From Sunxiuqinia elliptica (GTDB lineage Bacteria; Bacteroidota; Bacteroidia; Bacteroidales; Prolixibacteraceae), in the NCBI RefSeq assembly GCF_900113005.1, contig NZ_FONW01000003.1, forward strand, positions 62,001 through 126,000: a DNA stretch of 64,000 bases. The letters run 5' to 3'. The notes beneath the pieces were generated by a model that did not search any database, was not told the DNA's origin, and saw only the letters and a program-made list of their open reading frames with translations. Both the position numbers and the translations under genes were made by a program. Shown one piece after another: positions 25,888 through 36,600 of this stretch. Each line of letters starts with the position of its first letter. The first letter of the stretch is position 1.

Positions 25888-28173
25888 ATGAAAAAATTAA
25901 AAATCAACTTTTTTATACTGGTGTCTGCGATGGTCTTGGCGGCTTGTAGCACAGGAAAAAAGGAAGTTCCGCAAGTAGCTGTTGTTCCTCAGCCAAATAA
26001 GCTAGTTAAGGCAGAGGGGACATTCACAGTTAATGCTAAAACGACTTTTGTAATTCCTGAAAACAAGGCGTTAAATTCGACTGCCGGCCTGGTAAACATG
26101 CGCTTTAAGCAGGCTGCTGGTTTTGAATTGACAGTGGCTCAGCAAAAGCCTGCTAAAAACTTCATCGCAGTTGAGTTGGCTAAAGGAAGCATGGGCGATG
26201 AGGCTTATGAGCTTGAAGTTGCGAAAGAAGGGGTGACCATTAAAGCAGCAACTGAACGTGGGGCTTTTTATGGATTGATCACCATGTTACAATTGTTACC
26301 TGCTGAAATTGAAAGGACCACTCAGGTGAGTGATGTTGACTGGACAATGGCTTGTGTTACAATAAAAGATGCTCCTCGTTTTGTGTGGCGCGGAATGCAC
26401 TTAGATGTTTGTCGTCATTTTGTTCCTGTTGATTTTATTAAAAAACAACTGGATGTGATGGCCATGTTTAAAATGAACACTTTCCACTGGCACTTAACTG
26501 AAGACCAAGGATGGCGCATCGAAATCAAAAAGTATCCAAAACTAACCGAACTTGGTGGTGTTCGCACCGAAGGTGATGGTTCAGAGTACGGTGGTTACTA
26601 CACGCAGGAAGAAATCAAAGAAGTTGTGGCATACGCTTCTGAGCGTTTCATCAATGTTGTTCCTGAAATTGAATTGCCAGGACATGCTTTGGCTGCATTA
26701 GTTGGCTACCCAGAGCTTTCTTGTACTGGAGGCCCATTCAAAGTACGCAATGTTTGGGGTGTTGAGCCTGATGTATATTGTGCCGGAAAAGAAGAAACAT
26801 TCCACTTCCTGGAAGATGTGATTGATGAAGTTGTGCCTCTTTTCCCATACGAGTATTTCCACATCGGTGGTGACGAGTGCCCAAAAACACGTTGGGAAGA
26901 ATGCCCCGATTGTCAGCGTAGAATGCGCAAAGAAGGTTTAAAAGATGAGCACGAACTACAAAGCTATTTTGTACAACGTATCGAAAAAGTATTGTTGGCT
27001 CATGGCAGAAAAATGATTGGTTGGGATGAAATCCTGGAAGGTGGATTGGCTCCTTCGGCAACCGTTATGTCATGGCGTGGAGAAGCAGGTGGAATTGAAG
27101 CCGCCAAACAGGGACACGATGTAGTGATGACTCCAGGAAACTGGGTTTACCTTGACCACTATCAAGGCGACAGCCGCTTTGAACCGGTTGCTATTGGTGG
27201 CTACACTACTTTAGAAGAGTCATATGGTTACAATCCGGTTCCTGCGGACCTAAAAGGAGACATGGCTAAGCATGTTTTGGGAACCCAAGGAAACGTTTGG
27301 TCTGAGTATATGTACACTCCTGAGTTATTCGAGTACCGTATTTATCCACGGATTATCGCTTTAGCAGAAGTGGGCTGGACAGAGACAGCAAATAAAAACT
27401 ACGAAGACTTTTTGACTCGTATGAACCCTCAGTTTGAGCGTTTAGACTACCACAACATCAACTATCATATTCCACTTCCTGAAGGTCCTGTAAATGTTGT
27501 TGCCTTTACAGATCAGGCTACTTTAGATTTTTCAACGACTCGTCCAGTGAAAATGGTTTATACAACTGATGGAACTGAGCCGAATGCAAATTCAACTGTT
27601 TATGAGGCTCCTCTGACTTTTACAGAGAATACAACTGTAAAAATTCGCACCGTATTGAACCACGGCAAGATGAGTAAGGTGAGAACAATTCAGGTTGAAA
27701 AACAAACTCTAAAGCCGGCAGTTGACGCAAAGATTACTGGTACAGGCTTAAAAGGTAAATATGCAGAAGGAACCTTTATCGCTGTAGCTGATTTGGATAA
27801 TGTAAAAAGCTGGAAAGAGATTGTTGTTACTAGCAAGAGCCTTCCAACGATTAACAAAGAAGCTAATCCTACAGGAGCAATTTTGGAAGGTTACATTACC
27901 ATTCCAGAAGATGGAATTTATGAGATGCAAACCAACTTTGATCAATTCTTTATTGGTGATGAGCTATTGATTAACAACGATAAAGAAGTGAAGCGTTTCT
28001 CAAGAAATAATAAGACGATTGCGTTGGCAAAAGGCACTCACCCGGTAAAAATTGTTTACCTGAATAACAATATTGGTGGTTATCCTCAATCTTGGAACCA
28101 TTTTAGGATAAACTACCGTAAAGTAGGCGACGAGAAATTCACAGATATCAAAATTGATAATTACAGCTATTAA
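25888..28173 (+). CDS. GH20 beta-N-acetylhexosaminidase, lipoprotein
   Basis: A 761-residue exo-hexosaminidase that removes terminal beta-linked GlcNAc or GalNAc by substrate-assisted catalysis. The lipobox LAAC (Cys20) anchors it to a membrane. An N-terminal GH20b domain (about 25-155) precedes the catalytic barrel. The barrel has FHWHLTEDQGWRIEI, PEIELPGHALA and the catalytic pair HIGGDECP (Asp329-Glu330). C-terminal parts include a chitobiase-like sandwich (VYTTDGTEPNANSTVYEAPL) and a PA14-like domain (about 625-745, EGYITIPEDGIYEMQTNFDQFFIGDELLINN). Control by the neighbouring LacI regulator is likely. Confidence 0.94.
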   Translation: MKKLKINFFILVSAMVLAACSTGKKEVPQVAVVPQPNKLVKAEGTFTVNAKTTFVIPENKALNSTAGLVNMRFKQAAGFELTVAQQKPAKNFIAVELAKGSMGDEAYELEVAKEGVTIKAATERGAFYGLITMLQLLPAEIERTTQVSDVDWTMACVTIKDAPRFVWRGMHLDVCRHFVPVDFIKKQLDVMAMFKMNTFHWHLTEDQGWRIEIKKYPKLTELGGVRTEGDGSEYGGYYTQEEIKEVVAYASERFINVVPEIELPGHALAALVGYPELSCTGGPFKVRNVWGVEPDVYCAGKEETFHFLEDVIDEVVPLFPYEYFHIGGDECPKTRWEECPDCQRRMRKEGLKDEHELQSYFVQRIEKVLLAHGRKMIGWDEILEGGLAPSATVMSWRGEAGGIEAAKQGHDVVMTPGNWVYLDHYQGDSRFEPVAIGGYTTLEESYGYNPVPADLKGDMAKHVLGTQGNVWSEYMYTPELFEYRIYPRIIALAEVGWTETANKNYEDFLTRMNPQFERLDYHNINYHIPLPEGPVNVVAFTDQATLDFSTTRPVKMVYTTDGTEPNANSTVYEAPLTFTENTTVKIRTVLNHGKMSKVRTIQVEKQTLKPAVDAKITGTGLKGKYAEGTFIAVADLDNVKSWKEIVVTSKSLPTINKEANPTGAILEGYITIPEDGIYEMQTNFDQFFIGDELLINNDKEVKRFSRNNKTIALAKGTHPVKIVYLNNNIGGYPQSWNHFRINYRKVGDEKFTDIKIDNYSY

Positions 28174-28216
28174 TTTTCTGGTAGCCGAATAATCGGATAC
28201 CAAATTTTACTTATTA

Positions 28217-28256
28217 CCTTGGGCACTGTTTTTTGAAAATAGTGTCCAAGGTTTTT
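28217..28256 (+). terminator. Terminator after GH20
   Basis: CCTTGGGCACT and AGTGTCCAAGG form an 11-bp stem (one non-canonical pair) around a 13-nt loop, followed by TTTTT. Confidence 0.88.
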
Positions 28257-28353
28257 AGCATCGAACAATAAATATCATATTTGCAAATAATGTATCAATG
28301 GTTTTATCCTTAAAGCAAATAGAACTTTGCTTTATATTTTAATTATTTAACAC

Positions 28354-31300
28354 ATGAAATACTTACTACTACTGATTACTCTGGTTGGACTAAGCTCAAC
28401 CGGTTTCTCGCAAGAGAAACATCCTGTAAAAAACGTGTGGGGGTACGTTGAAAACATCAATGTTATTAGTGAAAACAAAGAACGAGCCCATGCCTCCTTT
28501 GTTTCATTCCCCAGTAAACAAGAAGCCTTAACACAAAAGGCAACAGATGCCAGTACTCGGCATTATCTCGATGGAGTTTGGAAATTCAACTGGGTACGAT
28601 CTCCTAAAGATCGTCCTTTAACCTTTATGGATCCTTCCCAAAATGTTGACAGCTGGGATAACATCAAAGTGCCTTCAAACTGGGAAGTTGAAGGATACGG
28701 TGTGCCAATCTATGTCAACCACCAATACGAATTTTCGGATTACAAAGCTCCTGTTTCAGCTGAAATGGAGTTTGTTGATGATATATATCCCAAGTATCCG
28801 GGAAAGGTGCCTCATGACTACAACCCTGTAGGCTCATACCGTCGCAACTTTACTGTCGCAAAAGATTGGAATGGAAAGGAAGTTTTCCTGCACATTGGAG
28901 CAATGAAGTCCGGAGGTTTTGTGTGGATAAACGGAGAGTATGTGGGCTATTCGCAGGGAAGTAAGTTACCTGCTGAGTTCAATGTAACTCCTTACTTAAA
29001 AAAAGGTGAAAACACCATCGCATTGCAGATTTTCCGCTGGACAGATGGTTCGTACCTGGAATGCCAGGACTTTTGGCGTATTAGCGGAATCGAACGCAGC
29101 GTTTACTTATACGCCCAGCCAACAGTACGCGTGCGCGATTTTGAAACAAATGCCGTGTTGGATGGCAGCTATGAAAATGGAATTTTAGACCTGAATATAG
29201 ACCTGCAGAACCACGGAAAGAAAGCAACGGCAGTTCGTGTAAACTATGAGTTGCAAGATGCGAATGGCTCGTCAATTCTGGAAGGAAGTCAAGAAATTGA
29301 AGTTGCCGGAAATGGTGAGCAATCCATTTCAATGGGCGAGAAAGAGATTGAACAGGTAGAAAAGTGGAGTAACGAACACCCTAATCTTTATACCTTATTG
29401 ATCTCTCTTCAAGATAAAAAAGGAAATACCCAGGAAGCAATCGCTTCAAAAATTGGTTTCCGCAAAGTTGAGATCAAAAATGGCTTGCTGTTGGTTAACG
29501 GGCAACGCGTAACTTTAAAAGGAGTAAATACGCAAGAGACCAATCCGGAAACCGGCCATGTTGTAAGCGAAGAACTAATTATGAAAGACATTCGCTTGTG
29601 GAAAGAAAACAACATTAATGCGGCACGCTTAAGCCACTATCCTCACAGCGAGCGCTTTTACGAATTGTGCGATGAGCATGGTATTTATGTGGTTGACGAA
29701 GGTAATATTGAATCACACGGAATGTACTATGGAAAACACTCGTTAGCTAAAAAGCCAGAGTGGGAAAATCCTCATGTTGATCGTTTGGTACGTTTGGTAG
29801 AGCGTGATAAAAACCATCCTTCGGTTATTATCTGGAGTATGGGAAATGAAGCCGGAAATGGTGTTAACTTCTACGCCGGATACGAAGCAATGAAAGCGGC
29901 TGATACACAAAAACGTCCGGTTCAGTATGAGCGTCCTTACAAAGACTACGATGGTAGCATTCTAGATATGGATTGGAATACCGATATTATCGTTCCTCAA
30001 TATCCTTCTCCTTCATTCTTTGAATACATTGGAAAGCACAAAACAGATCGTCCTTACATTCCAAGTGAGTATGCTCACGCGATGGGAAACAGTACGGGGA
30101 ACTTCCAGGACTACTGGGATGTTATTGAATTGTACGATAATCTGCAAGGTGGCTTTATTTGGGACTGGGTGGATCAATCTATCTGGAAGACCAATGAAAA
30201 AGGAGAGCGCTTTTATGCTTATGGAGGCGATTATGGCGAAAATATGCCAACCGATAATTCTTTCTTGAATAACGGGATTGTCTTCCCGGATCGTTCACCG
30301 CAACCTGGGCTTTACGAAGTGAAAAAAGCACACGAGTTTATCAATTTCAAATTTGAAGGTATTAACCGTCATCAGGAAGCTCGCGTTTATCTTGAAAACT
30401 TGTACGACTTTACCAATCTGAATAAGTTCGTAATTAAAGCCGAGATTAAAGCTGACGGGCAAGTGTTAAAAACGGTTGATTTTGATGACGTGGACGTTGA
30501 ACCTCATGTCGGTAAAATGATCCGTGTCTCGTTTGCTGATATAAATATTAAGCCAAATACACGCTATTTTGTGCATGTGTCAGCTCAGCTAAAAGAAGCT
30601 TGGGGCTTATTGCCAGCAGGTTTTGAAGTGGCACATGAGCAAATTGAGTTGGCAAAATTGTATAAAGCAGAGCCTGTTGCCAGAGAGTATGGTCCTGCAG
30701 TTACTGCTAAGAGCGAAAGAGGACAGGTTGTTGTTTCAAACGATAGTTTTAATTTGGTTTTTAGCCGCAAGGAAGGCCGTCTAATTTCTTACAAAGTGGA
30801 TGGCAACGAGCTGTTGTTGGACGGTAAAGGACCTAAGCCAAACTTCTGGCGTGCTCCAACTGACAATGACTTTGGAAACCGGATGCAATTCAAAAACCAG
30901 GAATGGAAAAAGGCATCGCTATTCTCGACTGTTAAAGAGCTGAAGCTTGATCAGCTAGCTGACAACCAAGTTAAAATGACTGTTGTTTATGAGCTTCCTG
31001 GAGTGAATACTACCTTTGAAAGTGTTTATGAAATTGCCGGAACAGGAGTCGTGAAAATTTCAAACACGCTAAATACAACCGATTATAAAGCTGATATTCC
31101 TCGTGTAGGAATGCGCATGCAACTACCAGCTGACTACAATCAGTTGACTTATTTTGGTCGTGGACCTTGGGAAAACTATGTTGACCGGAAAGCTTCTACT
31201 TTCATTGATTTGTACCAATCAACGGTTCGCGAGCAGTACGTACCTTACGTGCGTCCTCAGGAGAATGGCTACCGTACTGATGTTGCTTGGTGGGCACTTA

Positions 31301-31689
31301 GCAACGATCAGGGACGTGGCTTGTTGGTTGTTGCCGATGGACCTAAAAGTGGATTGGGTATGAGCGCGCTACATATGCTTAACGAAGATTTCGATACAAC
31401 TGCAGGGATCGATTATGAAGGAAACAGCGAAGTAGAGCCTGAGTTCCGGATTGACGGAATTCCGGAAGTAAACGGAAGTAAGCACATCAATGATATTAAA
31501 GAGCGCGACTTGGTTCAGTTGAATATTGATCTAGGACAACGTGGCCTTGGAGGTGATAACAGCTGGGGAGCTCGTCCACAAAAAGAGTATACTATAAGTG
31601 GGCAGAAGACTAATCACTATAGTTTCTTCCTGGTACCATTTAAAAATGGAACGGCTAAAAGCTTCGATGCTGAAAGCAAAAAGTTGTAA
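28354..31689 (+). CDS. GH2 beta-galactosidase (LacZ type), exported
   Basis: An 1111-residue glycoside hydrolase with a signal peptide (MKYLLLLITLVGLSSTGFSQ). The sugar-binding domain (about 60-250) has FVWINGEYVGYSQGSKLPAEFN. The catalytic TIM barrel has acid/base Glu499 in WSMGNEAGNG and nucleophile Glu572 in IPSEYAHAMGNS. The C-terminal Bgal small-chain domain (from about 790) has FWRAPTDNDFGNR and YFGRGPWENYVDRK. The full LacZ five-domain layout is present. It acts in the periplasm on beta-galactosides released from the glycan. It follows GH20 but has its own transcript limits. Confidence 0.93.
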   Translation: MKYLLLLITLVGLSSTGFSQEKHPVKNVWGYVENINVISENKERAHASFVSFPSKQEALTQKATDASTRHYLDGVWKFNWVRSPKDRPLTFMDPSQNVDSWDNIKVPSNWEVEGYGVPIYVNHQYEFSDYKAPVSAEMEFVDDIYPKYPGKVPHDYNPVGSYRRNFTVAKDWNGKEVFLHIGAMKSGGFVWINGEYVGYSQGSKLPAEFNVTPYLKKGENTIALQIFRWTDGSYLECQDFWRISGIERSVYLYAQPTVRVRDFETNAVLDGSYENGILDLNIDLQNHGKKATAVRVNYELQDANGSSILEGSQEIEVAGNGEQSISMGEKEIEQVEKWSNEHPNLYTLLISLQDKKGNTQEAIASKIGFRKVEIKNGLLLVNGQRVTLKGVNTQETNPETGHVVSEELIMKDIRLWKENNINAARLSHYPHSERFYELCDEHGIYVVDEGNIESHGMYYGKHSLAKKPEWENPHVDRLVRLVERDKNHPSVIIWSMGNEAGNGVNFYAGYEAMKAADTQKRPVQYERPYKDYDGSILDMDWNTDIIVPQYPSPSFFEYIGKHKTDRPYIPSEYAHAMGNSTGNFQDYWDVIELYDNLQGGFIWDWVDQSIWKTNEKGERFYAYGGDYGENMPTDNSFLNNGIVFPDRSPQPGLYEVKKAHEFINFKFEGINRHQEARVYLENLYDFTNLNKFVIKAEIKADGQVLKTVDFDDVDVEPHVGKMIRVSFADINIKPNTRYFVHVSAQLKEAWGLLPAGFEVAHEQIELAKLYKAEPVAREYGPAVTAKSERGQVVVSNDSFNLVFSRKEGRLISYKVDGNELLLDGKGPKPNFWRAPTDNDFGNRMQFKNQEWKKASLFSTVKELKLDQLADNQVKMTVVYELPGVNTTFESVYEIAGTGVVKISNTLNTTDYKADIPRVGMRMQLPADYNQLTYFGRGPWENYVDRKASTFIDLYQSTVREQYVPYVRPQENGYRTDVAWWALSNDQGRGLLVVADGPKSGLGMSALHMLNEDFDTTAGIDYEGNSEVEPEFRIDGIPEVNGSKHINDIKERDLVQLNIDLGQRGLGGDNSWGARPQKEYTISGQKTNHYSFFLVPFKNGTAKSFDAESKKL

Positions 31690-31716
31690 GCGAATAAAAT
31701 AACCTCATGATAGGAA

Positions 31717-31751
31717 GCTGGTCATACGAAAGGTATGATCAGCTTTTTTTT
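31717..31751 (+). terminator. Terminator after GH2
   Basis: GCTGGTCATAC and GTATGATCAGC form an 11-bp stem with a GAAAG loop, followed by eight T residues. Confidence 0.92.
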
Positions 31752-31791
31752 GTCAATTGTAGTTAGTCGAATGCTAATTTCAGAATATATT

Positions 31792-31799
31792 TATATTTG
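31792..31799 (+). promoter_or_regulatory. -7 box for the first ECF sigma factor gene
   Basis: TATATTTG matches TAnnTTTG. It makes the TTG at 31797 unlikely as a start and leaves a short leader carrying AGGGAG before the ATG at 31821. Confidence 0.45.
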
Positions 31800-31820
31800 T
31801 CTACAGCAAAAAGGGAGCAG

Positions 31821-32387
31821 ATGGGGCATTCAGATTCAGATTATTTGGGAGACATTTTCGAAAAGCAATTCCGTGATTTATATTTCTACGGAATGAAACT
31901 TGTGCCAATTTCTGAATTGGTAAAGGATACAATTCAAGACTTGTTTACCGAACTTTGTGATCAGAAGCAGAGGCCTAGAGAAATTCAGAATATTGAAGCT
32001 TACCTATTTGTTTCATTACGTCGAGAGCTTCTTCGGCGAGTAGAAAAACTCCGTAAAAACAATTCAATTGAAGAAACGCCAATTGAAAGTTTTGTCTTTT
32101 CAGAAGAAGACTTTCTTGTTGATAAGGAGAGTGGGGCTGCTGTTAGCCAGCAGCTGATTAAGTGTCTCGATGAATTAACCGATCGCCAACGAGAAGTAAT
32201 TCTGTTACGCTTTAAACATGAAATGGAATTCTCAGAAATTGGCAAGGTTTTAGAAATGAATGTTCAATCTGTCCGGAATCTACTGTTTCGAGCTCTCGAA
32301 AAAATTCGAAAAAAAATAACACTTTTTAGAGATGGTGAAGTGCATGATTTAGAGGTGTTTCTATTCGCTATTTTTAGAAAACGTTAA
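31821..32387 (+). CDS. ECF-family RNA polymerase sigma factor (PUL unit 1)
   Basis: A 188-residue sigma factor. The region-2 part (FRDLYFYGMKLVPISELVKDTIQDLFTELC) is somewhat divergent. Region 4 is clear: CLDELTDRQREVILLRFKHEMEFSEIGKVLEMNVQSVRNLLFRALEKIR. I chose the ATG at 31821, preceded by a good Shine-Dalgarno AGGGAG at 31812-31817. It is followed by a FecR anti-sigma gene and a SusC with an STN domain, the standard trans-envelope signalling arrangement that switches on the SusCD genes when substrate binds. Confidence 0.9.
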   Translation: MGHSDSDYLGDIFEKQFRDLYFYGMKLVPISELVKDTIQDLFTELCDQKQRPREIQNIEAYLFVSLRRELLRRVEKLRKNNSIEETPIESFVFSEEDFLVDKESGAAVSQQLIKCLDELTDRQREVILLRFKHEMEFSEIGKVLEMNVQSVRNLLFRALEKIRKKITLFRDGEVHDLEVFLFAIFRKR

Positions 32388-32451
32388 TTTTCCTTGAAAA
32401 AATTGAGTATAAAAACACGATTTCTACTCTTTATAACCAAAGAGTGAGAAA

Positions 32452-33522
32452 ATGAGCAAATTTGATGAGCAGATAGTTGAAGCGTTGATTTCGGATACCA
32501 GCTTTATTCGCTGGGCAAAAGGAAAGCAACCAGAGGACGAGGGAAAGTGGATGAGATGGAAAGCAGGTCATCTCAAAAATGAGGGTGAATTTAATGAGGC
32601 TGTCAAATTAGTTAAAACCTTATCTTTTAATTCATCGGCTATTTCTGACCTGGAAATAAGCTACCTCCGACAAAAAACATTTAATCAAACGAGCAAGGCT
32701 CAAAGTCAAAGAAAGGGCAGAAGTCTTTCTATTTTAATTCGGGCTGCAGCGGTCCTTTTTATTCCTTTGCTGTTAGCTGCCGGTTGGCTTTTTCTAAATC
32801 AAGAGCATTGGAAATCAGCTTATACCACATTGGCGTCCAACCAATCGGGACAGGATGTTACCGTGTATTCGCCAAAGGGAACCAGAACAGTCGTCCAATT
32901 GCCAGATGGTTCAAAAGCGTGGTTAAATGCCGATAGCTATTTAACGTACTCTCCGGTTTTTAATTCGAATTCAAGAACGGTACAATTAGAAGGCGAAGCC
33001 TTTTTTGAAGTGCAAAAAAGAAAACAACCTTTCATTGTTGAGAATTTTGGCCCTTCAGTAAAAGTTTATGGAACCCGTTTTAATGTGAACTCATATCGCG
33101 AAGAGCCCACTGTTACTGTTGCTTTAGAGACTGGAAGTGTGGCTCTGCAGGTGAATAACACCGAACAATATTTAACGCCAGGAGAAGTCTCCTCATTCAG
33201 CAGGGAACAGAAATCAATTCGGATTGAGAAAAAAGATTTAGCACCCTATCTGGCTTGGCGCGATGGTCAGTTTGTATTTCGAGCGAGTTCCTTGCAAGCA
33301 ATTTTTAATGTGTTCGAGCGACAGTACAACGTGGAATTCCAGCTGGAGGATCAGTATTTAGGTCAAGCTAAGTACGATGCCACCTTCACCAATGAGAACT
33401 TTGAAAAAATACTTCATTTATTGGAATTAACAGCTCCCATACAAATGGAATATACAGAAGGGTATTTCAATAAAGAGGGAGATTATATAAAAGGAATTGT
33501 AAAAGTAAATGCAATTAAGTAA
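32452..33522 (+). CDS. FecR-family anti-sigma factor (PUL unit 1)
   Basis: A 356-residue inner-membrane protein with an N-terminal cytosolic part that holds the sigma factor, one membrane helix (ILIRAAAVLFIPLLLAAGWLFL, about 95-115), and a periplasmic FecR domain. The FecR domain has YSPKGTRTVVQLPDGSKAWLNADSYLTYSP and VQLEGEAFFEVQKRKQPFIV. The C-terminal DUF4974 part (ASSLQAIFNVFERQYNVEFQ) is usual in Bacteroidota. It should contact the STN domain of the SusC just downstream. Confidence 0.92.
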   Translation: MSKFDEQIVEALISDTSFIRWAKGKQPEDEGKWMRWKAGHLKNEGEFNEAVKLVKTLSFNSSAISDLEISYLRQKTFNQTSKAQSQRKGRSLSILIRAAAVLFIPLLLAAGWLFLNQEHWKSAYTTLASNQSGQDVTVYSPKGTRTVVQLPDGSKAWLNADSYLTYSPVFNSNSRTVQLEGEAFFEVQKRKQPFIVENFGPSVKVYGTRFNVNSYREEPTVTVALETGSVALQVNNTEQYLTPGEVSSFSREQKSIRIEKKDLAPYLAWRDGQFVFRASSLQAIFNVFERQYNVEFQLEDQYLGQAKYDATFTNENFEKILHLLELTAPIQMEYTEGYFNKEGDYIKGIVKVNAIK

Positions 33523-33554
33523 TTATAAAAAAGAGCCTATGTAAAAAAAGAAAT

Positions 33555-33580
33555 GCAGATAATGCCCTAACATTATCCGC
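33555..33580 (+). promoter_or_regulatory. Hairpin in the FecR-SusC spacer of unit 1
   Basis: GATAATG and CATTATC (7 bp), extended by GC/GC across a mismatch, form a hairpin with loop CCCTAA. GATTTTTAATT follows 12 nt on. It may be a weak terminator of the sigma/FecR transcript or an attenuator of SusC. Confidence 0.45.
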
Positions 33581-33631
33581 ATCCCATCATTTGATTTTTA
33601 ATTAATTGTAAGAATTAATCACGACTAAATT

Positions 33632-36600
33632 ATGAAAAAAAACGAATTGAATGGTTTGTCCTTAAGGAAAAACCTCAGAAAAGCCTTACGCATTATGAAA
33701 CTGACTACAGTATTATTGCTGGTTTTCGTATTTCAAACATTTGCCGTTGTGGGATATGCCCAACGAACGCAACTTACTTTAAATATGAAAAATACATCCG
33801 TTGAAGACGCTCTTTATGAAATTGAGCAGCAGAGTGATTATGTTTTTTTATACAATAGAGATTTGATTGACGTTAGTCGCAAATCAAATCTAAAAGTAAA
33901 AAATGCCAAAATAGAAACCGTGTTAACGCAACTTTTTGAAGACACTAATGTTGGCTATCAAATTATTGATCGTCAGGTAGTATTGTCTGTTAAAAGTGTT
34001 CTACAGCAAAATAGAACGGTTACAGGGAAGGTGACTGACTCATCCGGGCAGTCGCTTCCTGGAGTAACAGTTGTTGTAAAAGGAACTACACGGGGCACAA
34101 TTTCAGATTTTGAAGGTAATTATGCCATTGATAATGTCCCTGCTGATGGAGTTTTGGTGTTTTCTTTTGTAGGAATGCGAACCCAGGAAATTGTAATCGG
34201 GAATCAAATGAGGTTTAATGTTACAATGGCAGAAGATGCTATTGGCATTGAAGAGGTTGTTGCTGTAGGTTATGGTACTCAGAAAAAGATAAACTTAACC
34301 GGGGCGGTTGCTCATATTTCTTCCGAAGATATTGAGAATAAACCGGTAACCAGTGTTGGTGAGGCCTTACAAGGAGTAATCCCAAATCTAAACGTTTCAG
34401 TTTCAGACGGAAGCCCGGGAACAACGCCTAAATTTAATATCAGGGGAGGTACTTCATTTGGAAAGAAACCAAATTCCAATGATTTGGAATTTAAATTGGG
34501 AGAACCTCTGGTATTGGTTGACGGGGTTGAAATGGATCTTAATCAGTTAAATCCGGAAGATATAGAAAGCGTATCGGTACTCAAAGATGCAGCTTCAGCA
34601 GCTATTTATGGTGCGCGTGCGGCTTATGGCGTTATGCTGGTTACCACTAAAAAAGGTGGTGACGGGGGTAAAACACGGTTTAATTATTCCAACTCTTTTC
34701 AATGGAAATCACCTACAGCAGTTCCCGATTTGCTGGATGCCTATACTATTGAATATGCAAGAATTAAAGCAGTTGAGTTGGAGAATAAAACACCAAGTTC
34801 AGATGCTTTGCTTAAACGCGATAAGGTTAGGGCCTACATGGATAATCCCGGTACCGAGCCAATCTATTATATGAATTCAGGAGGTCATATCGTTTGGGTA
34901 GGGAATACGGATGTTTACGGAGAAGCACTGCAGGATTTCTCTCCAACCCAGCAGCACAACCTTAGTGTTTCTGGAGGAACTGCAAAAACCGGATATTACG
35001 GTTCAATAGGGTATCAGCAACAAGATGGAATTTATAGAATAAATACCGATAAAAGTAAACGTTACAATGTGATGTTAAACCTGAATTCGGAAGTGAATTC
35101 ATGGCTAAGTATGGATCTGAAAACCTCGTATAGTAACTGGAGTTACCAGGAGCCTGTAAAACCAGCCGGAAAAGGAGGATGGTGGATTGCCATGTCGCAG
35201 AACCCGGAAAGGAATATTAACATGCCAATTAAAACTCCCGAGGATTCGCCCGTAGGAGAGATGTATACAGATAACATACTTTCGTTTATGGATTACGGCT
35301 CAAGTAACCAGACAAAAAAAGAAACGACAGTATTATCGTCATCTGTTACTATTAACCCGCTGAAAAACTGGAATATAAAAGGAGAAGCTTCCTATAAGTC
35401 GTATAATTATAACCGGAAACAAGCTATCCCGTTATTAACCCGAATTGAATTCAAATGGGATGCCCCTACCACTGTACATACCGATCCTAGCTCGATTACC
35501 AGGTATTACACGCACACCAATCAGTATACTTTAAATGCGTTTACCGACTACAGTTTTACAGTAGATAAGCACAATGCCTATATGTTGGTTGGTTTTAACC
35601 AGGAGTGGTATGAATACGACTACCTGATGGGTAAAGGGGAGGACATTCTTACGCCAAATATTCCTTTCATCAGCCAAACACTTGGGAATGAATATGCCTC
35701 TGATGCAGCATCGGAGTGGGCACTGAGAGGCGGATTTTATCGTATTAAATACGATTATGAAGGGAAATATTTGTTGGAATCAAACGGCCGTTATGACGGG
35801 ACTTCCCGTTTCCCAAAGGACAGCCGATTTAAATTCTTTGCTTCTTTTTCCGGGGCGTGGAGAGTTTCGAGTGAACCATTTGCAGAATTTATGAAGCCAG
35901 TTGTTAATGACTTAAAACTAAGAGCTTCCTACGGCAGTCTGGGGAATCAAAATGTGTCGAATTACCTTTATATCCCTTCTTATGGTTCTATAGCAGAGGT
36001 GAAACATATGTTTGGAGGAATGAGACCAATGGGGGTCACTCCTCCCGGATTGGTTGACCCGGATCTGACATGGGAAACAGCCACTACTGTCGACTTTGGA
36101 GCCGATATAACTGTATTTGATAAACTAGCTGTCAATTTCGACTGGTATCAACGAAAAACGAGAGATATCCTTGTTGCCGGCGATAAATTCCCTGCAGTAG
36201 TGGGCACAGGAGCTCCTACGAAAAACTCGGGAGAGCTTACCACAAAAGGTTGGGATATGACCATACAGTGGAACGATAAACTTAGTAATGGTTTAAGGTA
36301 TAATGTTTCACTGGTTTTGTCTGATTATCAAACTGAAATAACAAAGTTTGGAGGAAACCCCAACAAACTGCTAAGTGGCCTTTACGAAGGACAAATGATG
36401 GGGGAGATATGGGGATTTGAAACGGAAGGAATTTTCCAGTCGCAGGAAGAGATTGATGTCGCACCAGACCAAAGTGATATCAGTTCTGGAATTTGGTATC
36501 CGGGTGATGTTCGTTATAAAAACCTGGATGAAGATGATACTAAAATTGGTTACGGATCAAGCACGGTTGATGATCCGGGTGATAGGAAAATTATCGGAAA